A DNA stretch of 64,000 nt from NCBI GenBank assembly GCA_037974335.1, contig CM075760.1:24661538-24725537 (forward strand), written 5' to 3'. The notes under the pieces are model-generated. The model saw only the letters and a program-made list of their open reading frames with translations. It had not been told where the DNA came from and did no database searches. Made by a program: the position numbers and the translations under genes. This DNA comes from Prionace glauca. Taxonomy: Eukaryota > Chordata > Chondrichthyes > Carcharhiniformes > Carcharhinidae. Below are positions 9,154 to 20,159 of the stretch, piece after piece. Every line of letters starts with the position of its first letter. Positions within the stretch are counted from its first letter, which is position 1.

Positions 9154-11222
9154 ATGGTAAAGAAGGAACGTAGGAGAAGGGATAATCAGCCGTGGTTATC
9201 GAAGGAAATAAAGGAGAGTATTAAATTAAAAGCTGATGTGTTCAGAGTGGCCAAAAGCAGTGGGCGAATAGAAGATTGGGAGAGGTTTAAAAATCAACAA
9301 AGAATAACTAAGAAGTTGATAAAGAAATGAAGGATAGACCATGAAGCTAAACTAGCACTAAATATAAAAAAGAACAGTAAGAGTTCTTACAAATATATAA
9401 AGGGGAGGAGGCTGGCTAGAGTGAATGTTGGACCCTTAGAGGATGAGAGGGAGGATTTAGTGGTGGAAGAAGAGGAAATGGCTGAGGCCTTAAATAAGTT
9501 TTTTGCCTCAGTCTTCACGGAGGAGGACGTGAATAGTTTGCCGGATATTAAAGATAGAAGGATGGTAGGAGTTGGGGGCCTGAATGCGATTACTGTCACT
9601 AGAGAGGTAGTGCTTGATCGACTAGCGGGACTGATGGTGGACAAGTCCCCAGGACCGGATGGAATGCATCCCAGGGTTCTGAAGGAAATGGCAGAGGTGA
9701 TAGTAGATGCCTTAGTGATTATTTACCAAACTTCGCTGGATTCCGGGGAAGTGCCGGAAGATTGGAAAACGGCTAATGTTACGCCACTGTTTAAAAAAGG
9801 TAGCAGGTAAAAGGCAGGGAATTATAGGCCGGTTAGTTTAATGTGTGTTGTTGGAAAAATGCTGGAATCTGTCATCAAAGAAAAAATAGCGAGGCACCTA
9901 GAGAAGACTTGTTTGATAGAGCAGATGCAGCATGGATTCGTTAAGGGGAAGTCGTGTTTGATAAATTTATTGGAATTCTATGAGGATGTGACTAGTGCGG
10001 TAGACAGAGGGGAACCGGTGGATGTGGTGTTGCTCAATTTTCAGAAGGCGTTTGATAAGGTGCCGCACAAAAGGTTGCTTCAGAAGGTTAGGGTGCATGG
10101 AGTTGGGGGTAAGGTGTTAGCGTGGATAGGCTGTCTAATAGGAGGCAGAGAGTTGGTATCAATGGGTGCTATTCTGATTGGCGGTTGGTAACTAGTGGAG
10201 TGCCCCTGGGATCGGTGCTGGGACCTCAGCTATTTACCATTTATATAGATGATCTGGAGGAGGGGGCTGAGTGTAGGATGTCAAAATTTGCTGATGACAC
10301 AAAGATGAGTGGAAAAGCAAACAGTGCGGAGGGTGTGGAAAGTCTGCAGAGGGATCTAGATAGGCTGAGCGAGTGGGCGAGGACCTGGCAGATGGAGTAC
10401 AATGTTAGCAAGTGTGAGGTTATCCACTTTGACAGGAATAATAGTAGAAGGAATTATTATTTAAAGGGCAAAAAGCTGCAGCATGCTATGGTGCAGAGGG
10501 ACCTGGGGGTCCTTGTGCATGAGTCGCAAAAACCCAGCCTGCAGGTGCAGCAGGTGATCAAGAAGGCAAATGGTATGCTGGTCTTTATAGCGAGGGGGAT
10601 AGAATATAAAAGCAGGGAGGTCTTGCTGCAACTGTACAGGGCACTGGTGAGGCCGCAGCTGGAGTACTGTGTACAGTTTTGGTCGCCACACTTGCGCAAG
10701 GATATTTTGGCCTTGGAGGGAGTGCAGAGGAGGTTCACTAGGCTGATACCGGAGATGAGGGGGTTGGACTATGAAAAGAGACTAAATAGACTGGGTCTGT
10801 ACTTGTTAGAGTTTAGAAGGATGAGGGGGGATCTTATAGAGACGTATAAGATAATGAAAGGGATGGATAGGGTAGAGGTAGAGAGTTTCTTCCCGCTTAG
10901 AAAGGATAGCAGGATTAGAGGGCACAGCCTCAAGATAAGGGGGGGGGGGGAGCAGTTTAGAACGGAGTTGAGGAGGAACTTCTTCACTCAAAGGGTGGCG
11001 AATCTCTGGAATTCTCTGCCCGTTAAAGTGGTGGAGGCTACCTTGCTAAATATATTTAAGTCACGGGTAGATAGTTTTTGGTAGGCAAGGGAATTAAGGG
11101 TTATGGGGAGAAAGCGGGAAAGTGGAACTGATCCACTTCAGATCAGCCATAATCTTATTGAATGGCGGGGCAGGCTCGAAGGGCTAGATGGCCTACTCCT
11201 GCTCCTATTTCTTATGTTCTTT
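9154..11222 (+). mobile_element. CR1-type LINE, 5'-truncated, ORF2 reverse transcriptase
   Basis: The copy starts inside ORF2. In order it encodes an endonuclease-RT linker, the SPGPDGMHPRVLKEMAEV block, FQKAFDKVPHKR, GVPLGSVLGPQL, the catalytic KFADDTKMSG box, a thumb region (FTRLIPEMRGLDYEKR) and the C-terminal NLWNSLPVKVVEA. The reverse transcriptase would copy its own RNA at a nicked target (target-primed reverse transcription). It is not functional: in-frame stops at 9328 (TGA) and 9808 (TAA), and a frameshift near 10130 between the two halves of the RT. The 3' UTR ends in GGCTCGAAGGGCTAGATGGC and a TTCTTATGTTC-type octamer tail typical of CR1. The damage is light for a 2-kb copy, so it is probably a fairly young insertion. 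Matching 3' fragments are at 17372, 25075, 37850 and 62796. Confidence 0.9.
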
Positions 11223-11439
11223 TGTTCTTAAAAGGTTCTGCTTGCTTTGAAATTTCAATTGAAATGTTCAAGATGAGAATTTATAGATACAAGCCATGTT
11301 GTATGTGGAACACTCATGATGCCACAATAAGATCAGTCCAGACACCTCACAGGGTTGTGTGAGTGGAGAAGGTGTCAGAGATGGAGTGGTTAAATATAGA
11401 GCTACAGGGTCTGAAGGTCAGTTTTGGGTAAAGAAAAAT

Positions 11440-11770
11440 GACAGTACAAAGAACAGAGAAAATTACAGCCCAGGATCATACCATTCGGCCCTTCAAACCT
11501 TCACTGACCATGCTGTCCGACTTAACTAAAACCCCCTCTCCTTCCGGGACCATATCCCTCTATTCCCATCCTATTTATGTATTTGTCAAGTGATGTAAAA
11601 GTCACAACTGCATCCGCTTCTACTATCTCTCCCCGGCAGCGAGTTCCAGGAACCCACTACTCTCTGTGCAAACAATCTGCCATGTCCATCTCCTTTAAAC
11701 CTTGACCCCTCGCACCTTAAAGCATGCCTTCATCGGCCGGGGCATTTTGTTCCTGAACATTACCTGAATC
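11440..11770 (-). mobile_element. LINE 3' end, antisense
   Basis: AATTACAGCCCAGGATCATA / CCATTCGGCCCTTCAAACC reads in reverse as the GGGCCGAATGG...CTGTAATTT tail of a CR1-like LINE, followed by worn UTR. Confidence 0.6.
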
Positions 11771-12110
11771 TCGATGTTACACCCATAGTATCTTCGCTCT
11801 GGCCTCAGCCTCAAATGCTTTGTGTCAAATCAGAAATGATAAATTGTTTGATGCAATGCCAGGAAAGAAACTTTCCTCTTTTGACACCTGCACATATCAG
11901 CAAGTCATCCAGTCTACAAGACATAGGTTTAGGTGCAGACTAACATAGTTAATCACCATCTGAAACATGCTAGGGTGAGGGAAGTCTGTATGATTTCAGT
12001 TTGGTGCTGAATATTATCAGAATCTCGATGTTACAGTCATATTATCTTTGCTCTGACCTCAGCTTGAAATGCTTTCTCCAAAATCAGAAATGCTGACTTT
12101 TATGAAAATA
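11771..12110. repeat. Two decayed copies of the tRNA-Val flank module
   Basis: AATCTCGATGTTACA with AGTATCTTCGCTCTGGCCTC at about 11770, and again at about 12020, match the DNA that follows tRNA-Val at 17546 and 22260. AGTTAATCACCATCTGAAA (about 11948) is shared too. The tRNA itself is gone. This is the left edge of the duplicated tRNA domain. Confidence 0.55.
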
Positions 12111-12396
12111 TTTACAAAATAGTGTAAAATCTCTAAGCCATGTTGAATTCTGTCCAAAATGTATTTGAGTTTAGCATTTATTTAATATCCTAATCTTATT
12201 AAATGTTTTTTTTCCCGGAAAAAAATAACTTAAAATAGTCGGTTGCTTTTCATTAGCAATTTCCTAACATTACTTTCTCCAGAGAAGCTGAAAATATGCT
12301 TGCCAGCATTTGTCTGAGTAAGTATAAAGCTGCTAAATACCTTTTTAATCGAAAGTAACAAGGAATTTGTGAACACCTTTTAAAACTTTGCACTGA

Positions 12397-12454
12397 GCGA
12401 ACTTGGAATCTTCTGATCCGTAGTCAAACACGTTATCCATTGCGCCACCGGCCC
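12397..12454 (-). pseudogene. tRNA-Arg(ACG), 3'-truncated
   Basis: The minus strand starts GGGCCGGTGGCGCAATGG and continues through a full anticodon arm with ACG to the T-loop TTCG. The match to vertebrate tRNA-Arg(ACG) then stops and the 3' T-arm and acceptor strand are absent. No mature tRNA can be made. Confidence 0.75.
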
Positions 12455-12723
12455 ACATGGGAAAGTGGGATAGTTGTTACATATTAGCTCGACGTTTCGA
12501 ATGTTTCGGGTAGAAACATTATGAAAAAGTTTGCGTTTACTTGTGAGGAAAAGGTCCATTATTGGGATTGTCTTTATTCATTTACGATCATCCCTAATTG
12601 CCCTTGAATTGAGTAACAGCAGTTGAACGGGCTGGCAAATTCTCCTCTCGATTAGGACTTGGTGATAAACTGAAATGAAACGCCCTTCAGCCAATCCATC
12701 ATCTGTATTTGCAAATTAAAACA

Positions 12724-12795
12724 AGGTTCTGCCGAGATTTGAACTCGGATCGCTGGATTCAGAGTCCAGAGTGCTCACCATTACACCACAGAACC
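12724..12795 (-). tRNA. tRNA-Gln(CTG)
   Basis: This 72-nt gene has an acceptor pair GGTTCTG/CAGAACC with no mismatch, an intact A box (TGGTGTAATGG), anticodon loop ACTCTGAAT with anticodon CTG, and B box AGTTCAAATCT. A TTTT run lies a few bases downstream on the minus strand and can end Pol III transcription. It decodes CAG. I see no decayed partner in the window, so it may be outside the duplicated units. Confidence 0.93.
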
Positions 12796-13190
12796 TAACA
12801 CGTGCGCACAGCTTAAAAATCGTGGATCAATACTTGTGCCAATTTGAACAGCAGGGAGAAATCTCAGTCCCGTTGCACAATTATTCATATTTATATTTCC
12901 CTTGCTGGTTCCTCCTGTAAAAGCGAGTAGGCTCCCTTCCACTGCATTAAATTTCGCTGTAACTGACCACATTCAAACACCAATGTTTGCATCGAACTGA
13001 CATAAACCTTACTGCAGTAAATCTACTGAACAACATCAGCTTATCACAGCTCTGCTTTCATCACACTGGAAGACAATGTGAAAATATGAACAATTTCAAA
13101 TCTTAACAGACAGGAAGGAGTGTGTGAGTGCAGACAATTGGCGCTGTGCACATTCCTGTAATCAGTATCTGGGAGAATCAGGCAGATGGG
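12796..13190. other. No gene seen
   Basis: Spacer between tRNA genes without a recognisable repeat. Confidence 0.4.
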
Positions 13191-13227
13191 ATCCTGGGGG
13201 TCTCGTGGTTGGATTCAGCGCTTTCAG
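13191..13227 (+). pseudogene. tRNA-Glu 5' relic
   Basis: TCCTGGGGGTCTCGTGG then TTGGATTCAGCGCTTTCA matches tRNA-Glu from the acceptor through an anticodon TTC. The match then ends; no T-arm follows. Confidence 0.5.
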
Positions 13228-13851
13228 ATGTCGCAGACTGGCCTCGATATGTGAAGATTTAATGCATTTTTTAACGTAAGAGTAAAAAGCTTTGGGGTTT
13301 TCCTTTATCCAACTTGGCAAGGACTTCTCATGCCTCCTACTAGCTCTCCTAAGCCCTATTTTAACTCATTCCGAGTTAACTTGTAACCCTATATCGGTGT
13401 TATCAAGTGTTGAAAGTGGAACTTTGGCCTGGTGTCGCACTGGGTACCAGCTTTGAAGAAATGTAGCAACTGAAAGCTTTTGCAGAATGGCATGAGGCGT
13501 ATTGTAGTGATATGGGTTGAGTGGAAGAAATAGTGTGCAAATAATTTGAACAAGTTTTAAGCGTGTTTAGACTGATGTGGTGAAAGCAGAGGCATTTTTG
13601 GGAGAGTGAGGCTGTGTGAGAGGGGGATTGTTGCAGAGTGCTTGTGTTTTGGAGGAAGGTTGAAAGTTTGAGATGCGGTTGTGAATGAAAGGAAGGTGTT
13701 AACAGCATGAGAGGCCTGTGCGATGTTGCGTGTGAGATTTGAGTGAGAGCATTTGTGGGCATTTGGGGAATGAAAGGACAAAGTAAGGAAATTACAATGC
13801 TGCTGAGTGTGAAGGAAGAGAGAGCATGTGGGAATCGCACTAGCAAGAGCA
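13228..13851. other. No gene seen; G-rich strand
   Basis: 13420-13830 is purine- and GT-rich on the plus strand (GAGTG, GTTTGAG words), which opens long false frames on the minus strand. No gene recognised. Confidence 0.4.
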
Positions 13852-13922
13852 GCATTGGTGGTTCAGTGGTAGAATTCTCGCCTGCCACGCGGGAGACCCT
13901 GGTTCGATTCCTGGCCAATGCA
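13852..13922 (+). tRNA. tRNA-Gly(GCC)
   Basis: This 71-nt gene begins GCATTGGTGGTTCAGTGG. The acceptor stem (GCATTGG/CCAATGC) is fully paired and the anticodon loop CTGCCAC carries GCC. The B box GGTTCGATTCC is perfect. The T stem (CCTGG/CCTGG) holds one U-U mismatch where the usual gene has G-C, so slightly reduced stability is possible. It decodes GGC/GGU. No T4 terminator is visible in the next 30 bases. Confidence 0.9.
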
Positions 13923-14326
13923 AAGTCCCTTCATTCTCCGTTCACTCTGTATATTGAAGCGAATATCCTGTTAAAATTAGGAGAAAACAAGGGGAAATAT
14001 TAAATCTTGAGGGAAATGGATCGCAATGGTGTTATTGATGATTGAGTGGCAAATACTGGATCGTTAGGCTACTTGTGGTTCGTTCCCTTGACTCCTTTTC
14101 AATTCCTCCCTGTAATAAGATACATGGATTTATTTTACCTGCCCGTTCATAGGAGAAAGGGAATAACCAACACTCTACAGCAGTGCTGCAGGATCAACGG
14201 AACTAAAGAGACTTGTATAGAATTGTAAACAGTGCCGTCATGCTGCAGTTCTGGAACAGGTTTTCAGAAATAGAATTGTAGTCACTGACACACTAGTTTA
14301 GAATATACGTAACTGCTGTCGTCTCA

Positions 14327-14400
14327 GTCTCTGTGGCGCAATTGGTCAGCGCGTTCGGCTGTTAACCGAAAGGTTGATGGTTCGAGACCATCCAGGGACG
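14327..14400 (+). tRNA. tRNA-Asn(GTT)
   Basis: This 74-nt gene starts GTCTCTGTGGCGCAATTGG. The acceptor stem GTCTCTG/CAGGGAC pairs with the usual wobble, the anticodon loop CTGTTAA carries GTT, and the T stem GATGG/CCATC is fully paired with a perfect B box. A T5 run begins at 14402. Its downstream flank (ATCAGCATTCACGGGTAAAC) recurs after the decayed Asn copy at 16138 and at 22500, so this is one of three copies of an Asn module. Confidence 0.93.
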
Positions 14401-16137
14401 GATTTTTGCTATTTTTCTCACTATCAGCATTCACGGGTAAACAGTTGCCTGCTTCAACTCAATGAAAAGTCTGGAACTCCGAGAGAGAATTTGGCAGTGT
14501 ACAAGCTGAGACATTGTATATACCTCTGATACTGTGCGTGCCCTTGTATCTTTCGAATTACCAGGATCTTTATATGTCTGCGCCTGAATCTTGGTGTATC
14601 TGAATCTAGTGTGCCCCTACATCTACATGTGTCCATGAATCTGTGTATCCTCCCTGTTTCTCTGTAGGCTCCAATACCTGTGTGTATGTGTGTGTGTGTA
14701 TGTGTGTATCCCTGTAAATGTCTAATTCTTTGTGCCTTTTTTAAGACTAAACTGTGAAAATGTCTGACAAACGAATTGCAGAGGGCAGAAATGTTTACCC
14801 ACTAAGATTCTGAATTTGATTAACGTCTGATAACTGCATCGAATGTACAATTTGAAGTTTCAAATAATCCCAAATTCAATCTCCAGACATTATCTCCCAA
14901 TGGGAAATGAAGAACACGGTTTATCTGCGGTGCCTGGTTATAAAAAGGGCGAATACGCCAGCCGAGATCCTTCTACAAACTCCAATCCCGGACAATATCG
15001 TTCAATATTCATATTTCAGTAACCGGTTCGCAGACTCACAAGCACTAGCGCCTGCGGTCGCTGTGGTCCGCCAGCAGATGGTGGTGTTGTATCATTTTAA
15101 TCACAAGGTTAGTGGAGCAGGTTTGAGGAGATATTTGAGGAAAATGTATTTCCCTGTTTCCATGGAAAGAGAACAATCAGTAAAGCAATGGTATTAATGT
15201 CTCTGTCAGTAAGATTCACAGGGAAATCTGACCGAAGGATAGTGAATTTAATACTTGCATTCCTATTTACCTTCCCGCTAGTGAACATGTCGATTACCAG
15301 CTAATTATTGTATAACCTTACATTTTAGTGATTTAAAGATTTGTCTATTTTATCATCCAGACATTATCAAATAATATTTCATTATAATTGGATACATGCC
15401 TCTTTTTCGCTGGATTTTCCATTCCTCGGCGCTCAGTTTTTTCCTTAATCCGTTCAGAAATCCAGCCGAACCCTGCCTCTATAATATGTTCTGTGTGTAT
15501 GTAAATATAGTTCCTTGTTATAATTTTTGACTTCAGCACAAGTCGAGACCTAACTCACTCTGATCTATAACACAATTTCATCCACACAATTATATTGCAC
15601 TTTTTAGTTAATATCCATCTATTCTTCTCACTCGCTCTTTGTTCGATTCCATCTATTAGACACATTTGATAGAAAAACAATTAGTGAGAAAGTGTCTGCT
15701 TTATTAGTGATACACGGGTGTGTTCAGTAGTGCATGGCATAGCGCCTAGCACAATAATATCTGAGATGGAGCCTAATGTAACGTAAGTGGACTCTTGACT
15801 AAGTAATAATAGTTCAGAGACGATGACTTGTAGCATTTATCATGGCATGTCTACATGTATTAATAAATGAAGCGGCATGTAATGTAGTGTAACAGTGCAA
15901 AGTCCATTGCAATAATGATTCAAATGAGTCAAACGCAGTATATAAAGAGACATGGCCTAGTGCATTACTGTACAAACTGCACCAAATGTGTGATTGTCGT
16001 GAACACTTCCATGAACAGTCATAAATGAGACAAAGTTAATTGTAGCCGTTATCGAAGCAAAGCCCAGTGCATGAATAATGAAATTAAGCTTCAGATTGCG
16101 TGATCATTAGTCACAAACTGGTTCAGCTGCTGTCTTA
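14401..16137. other. No gene seen
   Basis: A 1.7-kb spacer inside the tRNA array. A TG microsatellite lies at about 14680-14710; otherwise it is anonymous AT-rich DNA without a convincing frame. Confidence 0.4.
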
Positions 16138-16211
16138 GTCTCTGTAGCGCAATTGGTCAGCGCGTTTGGCTATTAACGGAAAGGTTGGTGGTTCGAGACC
16201 ACCCAAAGCCG
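16138..16211 (+). pseudogene. tRNA-Asn-like, anticodon ATT, decayed
   Basis: Same length and frame as the Asn gene at 14327, but the anticodon is ATT instead of GTT, the anticodon stem has a G-G clash, and the acceptor stem (GTCTCTG against CAAAGCC) has two mismatches. A and B boxes survive and a T4 run follows, so it could still be transcribed. A mature tRNA is unlikely. Confidence 0.75.
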
Positions 16212-16377
16212 GAATTTTACTATTTCCTCACCATCAGCATTCACGGGTAAACAGTTGCCTGTTGGCAATGGGTCCGTGGTGCCAATAAAAAATAGCTGTG
16301 AATTGTTCCCGGCTGTACTGTTATCTGGTATTACCAACATTATTTAATGACGATTGACTTCAAACATATTACATATA

Positions 16378-16380
<3 letters not shown>

Positions 16381-16408
<28 letters not shown>

Positions 16409-16452
16409 CTGTACACCAGTACACCATATACATATATATATATATATATATA
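16381..16452. repeat. (AT)n microsatellite, interrupted
   Basis: Two runs of AT/TA dinucleotides at about 16381-16408 and 16432-16452. Confidence 0.9.
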
Positions 16453-16499
16453 GATATGCTTCCATTATACCTTTAAACATAAAAAAAAACAACTGAAAA

Positions 16500-16740
16500 A
16501 TGAGCTATTGGCTGAGCATTTGTTCCAATTCCACATCCCTGCTTCCATTCATTCCTGGATAGATCATAAATCTGTCAAACCCAAACTGAAATGTGTTCAA
16601 TGATGGAGCATCAACACCCTCTGGAGTAGAGAATTCCCAAGATTCACCAGCCTTTGAGTAAAGCATTTTCTCCTCATCACAGTCCTAAATCATCAGCGCC
16701 TTATCCTGAGATTGTGTCTTTGTCGAAATAAAACTAAAGG
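16500..16740 (-). mobile_element. LINE 3' UTR remnant, antisense
   Basis: TTGTTCCAATTCCACATCCC ... CACCCTCTGGAGTAGAGAATT ... CATCAGCGCCTTATCCTGAG matches the remnant at 22690-23170. The insertion therefore predates duplication of the Asn-Glu module. Confidence 0.6.
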
Positions 16741-16783
16741 TGGGTGACTCATGGATGAAGTAATAGTTTAAAGCCAGCCAGTT

Positions 16784-16855
16784 TCCCTGGTGGTCTAGTG
16801 GTTAGGATTCGGCGCTCTCACCGCCGCGGCCCGGGTTCGATTCCCGGTCAGGGAA
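16784..16855 (+). tRNA. tRNA-Glu(CTC)
   Basis: This 72-nt gene has TCCCTGG/TCAGGGA acceptor pairing, A box TGGTCTAGTGG, anticodon loop CTCTCAC with anticodon CTC, and a perfect B box GGTTCGATTCC. It decodes GAG. About 60 bp of downstream flank (GTAGATTTATTGCTGTACAA ...) is shared with tRNA-Glu(TTC) at 19817 and the decayed copy at 23679, so the three descend from one duplicated unit and differ in the anticodon. Confidence 0.95.
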
Positions 16856-17276
16856 TGTAGATTTATTGCTGTACAACAATCCTGTGTTACTTCCCGGTCT
16901 GCACCAGTTCTGTCGGAATCAGTATCAGAGAGATTTCCTTTTCAGTATCTGAATTGGAAATGTCAGATTTAAAGAACAGAGAAAAAAAAGGAGCGACAGG
17001 TTACAAAGCGCTGATGATTCAAATGCTGAGATTATTGGAAGAAAGATGAAAATGATGCATTAATGAATGGGTAGAAATCATTGATCCCTTAGATATTTGC
17101 GAGACGAGTACTTTTAAATGTTGATGTTGGGGATAAGTTGTACAATCAGATTGAAAGTAACGATTATCTTCCTGAATTCAGTGACATGGGCTCTCAGTCT
17201 AACCATCGGAACCTGCAGCAACACAGCGCAGTTGAACATTGCAGACAGGCAGATTTGCTCCATCAGTTTTCCAGTT
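16856..17276. repeat. Duplicated tRNA-Glu 3' flank and tRNA-Val 5' flank
   Basis: 16856-16980 is repeated after 19888 and 23751. About 17040-17265 (GATGTTGGGGATAAGTTGTA ... GACATGGGCTCTCAGTCTA) is repeated at 21905-22125. It links Glu and Val into one duplicated block. Confidence 0.75.
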
Positions 17277-17349
17277 GTTTCTGTCGTGTAGTGGTTATCA
17301 CATTCGCTTCACACGCGAAAGGTCCCCGGTTCGAAACCGGGCAGAAACA
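17277..17349 (+). tRNA. tRNA-Val(CAC)
   Basis: This 73-nt gene has GTTTCTG/CAGAAAC fully paired, anticodon arm TTCGC/GCGAA with anticodon CAC, and B box GGTTCGAAACC. Position 9 is C where A is usual, a mild A-box deviation. It decodes GUG. A CR1 3' fragment sits just 23 bp downstream, absent from the sister copy at 22138, so it landed after the duplication. Confidence 0.92.
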
Positions 17350-17371
17350 TTCATTAAGCTTTCTCATGCCG

Positions 17372-17546
17372 GGGAAGGGGAAAAGACGCAGGTTGATGGG
17401 TTTTTGATGAGAGAGGGGATCAAGGGTTATGGGGAGAGGGCGGGAATGTGGAACTGAGCCACGACAGATCAGCCATGATCTTATTGAATGGCGGGCCAGG
17501 CTCGAAGGGCTAGTTGGCCTACTCCTGCTCCTATTTCTTATGTTCA
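17372..17546 (+). mobile_element. CR1-type LINE, 3' UTR fragment
   Basis: GGTTTTTGATGAGAGAGGGG ... GGCTCGAAGGGCTAGTTGGC then CTTATGTTC. It is nearly identical to the 3' ends at 11084-11222 and 38510-38665. Confidence 0.85.
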
Positions 17547-17902
17547 TTACCTGAACCTCGATGTTAGAGGCCTGTTATCATTGCCCTCAAATACTTTCCG
17601 TGAAATAAGAACCTATTTTACGTACTGACAGGGAAGTTCGATTTTGACATCGAGCACATATCCGCATCTCATTCAGTCAACAAAGAATTTAATGGGTTTA
17701 TAGGTGCTGACTAATATGGTTAATCACCATCTGATCACTGTTCGATAGTAGTCTGTGCTTAAAAAGACAGATACGAGTTATACAGAGGAAATGACACACA
17801 TTTCACAGAAAAATCACATGACGAAAAGGACACTACACATACTCCTGTTTTCAATCTGAGCTGTGAGGCTACAGCAGTAAGGACCAAAACTCAAACCCAT
17901 TT
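17547..17902. repeat. tRNA-Val 3' flank module
   Basis: ACCTCGATGTTAGAGGCCTG ... ATATGGTTAATCACCATCTG recurs at 22270-22500 and, worn, at 11770-12110. Confidence 0.65.
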
Positions 17903-17984
17903 TACCAGCGGTGGGATGGGAACCCACACCTTCACAGAGACTGGAGTTTTAATCCAGCGCCTTTGACTGCTCGGCCACACTACT
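17903..17984 (-). pseudogene. tRNA-Leu-like, anticodon AAA, decayed
   Basis: It aligns over 82 nt with the Leu(TAG) genes at 18543 and 24963. The anticodon has become AAA (a Phe anticodon on a Leu body), the B box is broken (GGTTCCCATCC) and the acceptor stem has a G-G clash. With the damaged B box, Pol III transcription is unlikely. Confidence 0.75.
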
Positions 17985-18542
17985 ACATTAGGATGTATCA
18001 TAATCATATTATTTAATGGAAATGTTACTGAAATTCGTATAAAGCAATGCAGTTGGGGAAGACCATCGGGAGGATTGAGTCAGATCTTTCCCTGTACCAG
18101 ATAAGCCTGAACTGTGTAACAGACAGAAATCATTTCCAGTCAGAAACACAATGAGCGGCACTGAAGGGACAGCATCATTTAAACTGTCCTTAAGCTCGTC
18201 GCTTCTCAATTTCCTTTTTGCTCTGTTTTTTGAAGGTCAGCAGTGGGGGTGTGGAAATGGCCTTCGCATGATATTCGCCTCCATCGATTGTACACTTAAG
18301 AAGATGCCACAGCTTCCGAACTCTGGGGACTGACTGGGGGAGGAAGAACACTGACCGCCGGATCCCAGAGGAGGTCGGTGCGTGATTTTTTTTGGTGTGT
18401 CGCATCGGAGCTGATGATTGATGAGTCAAATGCAATATTCTGTTCTTACAGGGACATCTGTCAAAAACGGCACCGCACACACTCCTGCATCCAACCCGAG
18501 CTGTTGGATTTCAACTCCAAGGTCAAAAACTTGCACCAACTC
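17985..18542. repeat. tRNA-Leu flank module with a Penelope-like remnant
   Basis: 18050-18190 (CAGTCAGAAACACAATGAGC ...) recurs at 18700-18830 and 25330-25450. About 18190-18480 (minus strand ... YHAKAISTPPL) resembles 24690-24900 of the Penelope-like remnant. Confidence 0.55.
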
Positions 18543-18624
18543 TGGCAGCGGTGGGATTCGAACCCACGCCTCAATAGAGACTGGAGCCTAAATCCAGCGC
18601 CTTAGACCGCTCGGCCACGCTACC
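18543..18624 (-). tRNA. tRNA-Leu(TAG)
   Basis: This 82-nt type II tRNA has GGTAGCG/CGCTGCC fully paired, A box with GTGGCCGAGCGG, anticodon loop TTTAGGC with anticodon TAG, a long variable arm TCTCTATTGAG, and B box GGTTCGAATCC. A T5 run lies about 20 bases downstream on the minus strand. It decodes CUA. It is the best preserved of the three Leu copies in the window. Confidence 0.95.
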
Positions 18625-19636
18625 ACACAGCAAGGTATCATAATCATGTATTTGTATTGCATTAATACTGAAATATATCAGAATCCGTGGAGCTGGGATG
18701 GCCCATGAGGAAATCGTATCCGAATCAGATGATCCTGAAATGTGCAGCAAACAAAACTCATCTCCAGTCAGAGACACAATGAGCTGCAGTGAGGAGCCGG
18801 CTCCATTTAAACTGAATTAACCTCGTCTGGACCCCAGAAAGGACAATATGTCTTCCTGTTGAACTGGCTCAGGATTTTCACTTGAGAAAGGACAGAATAC
18901 AAGGCGAGGCTGAGATTTGAGCGTTCTGCAGGGAAATAACTGATATTTATTGTCACTGATTGGAGGAGAGCAATAAATCTTCATTCCCTGGCTTGCAATC
19001 AAAACAGCAGTGAAAGCTTCAAACTCTTACCACCAGACCAGCAGATTACAGCGGGTTTTACAACTTGTTTTGTCCATGATCCTGTTGTTACTTTAATTTC
19101 CACGCCAGACCACTTGCACCAAAACCTAACACCTGCAAAATGTCACCTTTTTCAACACCAGGGAAGTGTTCAGCCAATTGCAGCAATAATTCTACAATAG
19201 TTATCCCGTCCGAATCCCATGGAATGAGACTGGGCAGATTTTTTTTTTCCGAATCCTTTTTATTGAATACTGAGGGAAAAGTTCTATTCTTCATATTTTT
19301 GTAAATTTTAATTAGTCTGATGGGTTCACCCTGCATTCTCTAATTGTGAAATCAGGGGTCAGTCCTTAAAAGGGGCAGAATGTAAGGTTGGAGGATGTTT
19401 TATTTGACACAAGGAATGATGGACAAGGTAACACTGAGCTGGTGATGGCGGAACCCGGGTGTTCCAATGATGCAAAGTCATCATTTTCACCACCATGGGC
19501 TCGATGACAGGTGTCAAGTGTGCAAATAAGCAGAGTGCGTTTTTATAATGAGAAACCTGCCCATTGGGTGACGGAAGAGAAGGAAGAGAAACGCTAAAAT
19601 GAGGATGATCTGCTGATTGGGAAAGTCACTGTCAGC
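18625..19636. other. Leu flank module, then anonymous DNA
   Basis: 18640-19015 is closely matched at 25282-25640, downstream of the other Leu(TAG) gene. 19016-19636 shows nothing recognisable. Confidence 0.55.
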
Positions 19637-19680
19637 TTCCCTGTTGGATCAGTGGTTTGGATTCTGCACTGTGGCCACAA
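19637..19680 (+). pseudogene. tRNA-Glu 5' relic
   Basis: TCCCTGTTGGATCAGTGG then TTTGGATTCTGCACTGTGGCC matches the first half of tRNA-Glu. The T-arm is gone. Confidence 0.5.
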
Positions 19681-19816
19681 GTTTATATCACTTGTGTGTG
19701 ATATAAACATGGCAATGTGACGGAGAAACTTGTATTTGGTGAATAAAACGACAGAAACAAAACAAAAGGCAGTTGGCTCATGGATAATATAATACTTTAT
19801 AGTGTAGTAATCAGCT

Positions 19817-19888
19817 TCCCTGGTTGTCAAGTGGTTAGGATTCGGTGCTTTCACCGCCGCGGCCCGGGTTCGATTCCCGGTCAGGGAA
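19817..19888 (+). tRNA. tRNA-Glu(TTC)
   Basis: This 72-nt sister of the Glu gene at 16784 has anticodon TTC (loop CTTTCAC). It decodes GAA. Acceptor and T arms are perfect. The A box reads TTGTCAAGTGG instead of TGGTCTAGTGG, so position 9 and the D stem are altered and promoter strength may be lower. Downstream flank is shared with 16855 and 23751. Confidence 0.85.
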
Positions 19889-20159
19889 TGTAGATTTATT
19901 GCTGTACAACAATCCTGTGTTACTTCCCGGTCTGCACCAGTTCTGTTGGAGTCACTATCAGGGAGATTTCCTCTTTAGTATCTGAATTGGAAATGTTACA
20001 TTTAAAGAACAAAGGAAAAAGGGAGCGACAGGCTTCAAAGCACTGATGAGACAAAATGCGGATGATTTTTGGAAGAAAGATGAAAATGATGCATTAATGA
20101 ATGGGTAGAAATCATTGCTCCCCTAGATATTTGCGAGACAAACGCTTTTAAATGTTTTT

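Noticed and set aside
13403-13918. 171-codon minus-strand frame
   Set aside because: It starts inside the complement of tRNA-Gly and continues through a purine-rich spacer; an artefact of composition.
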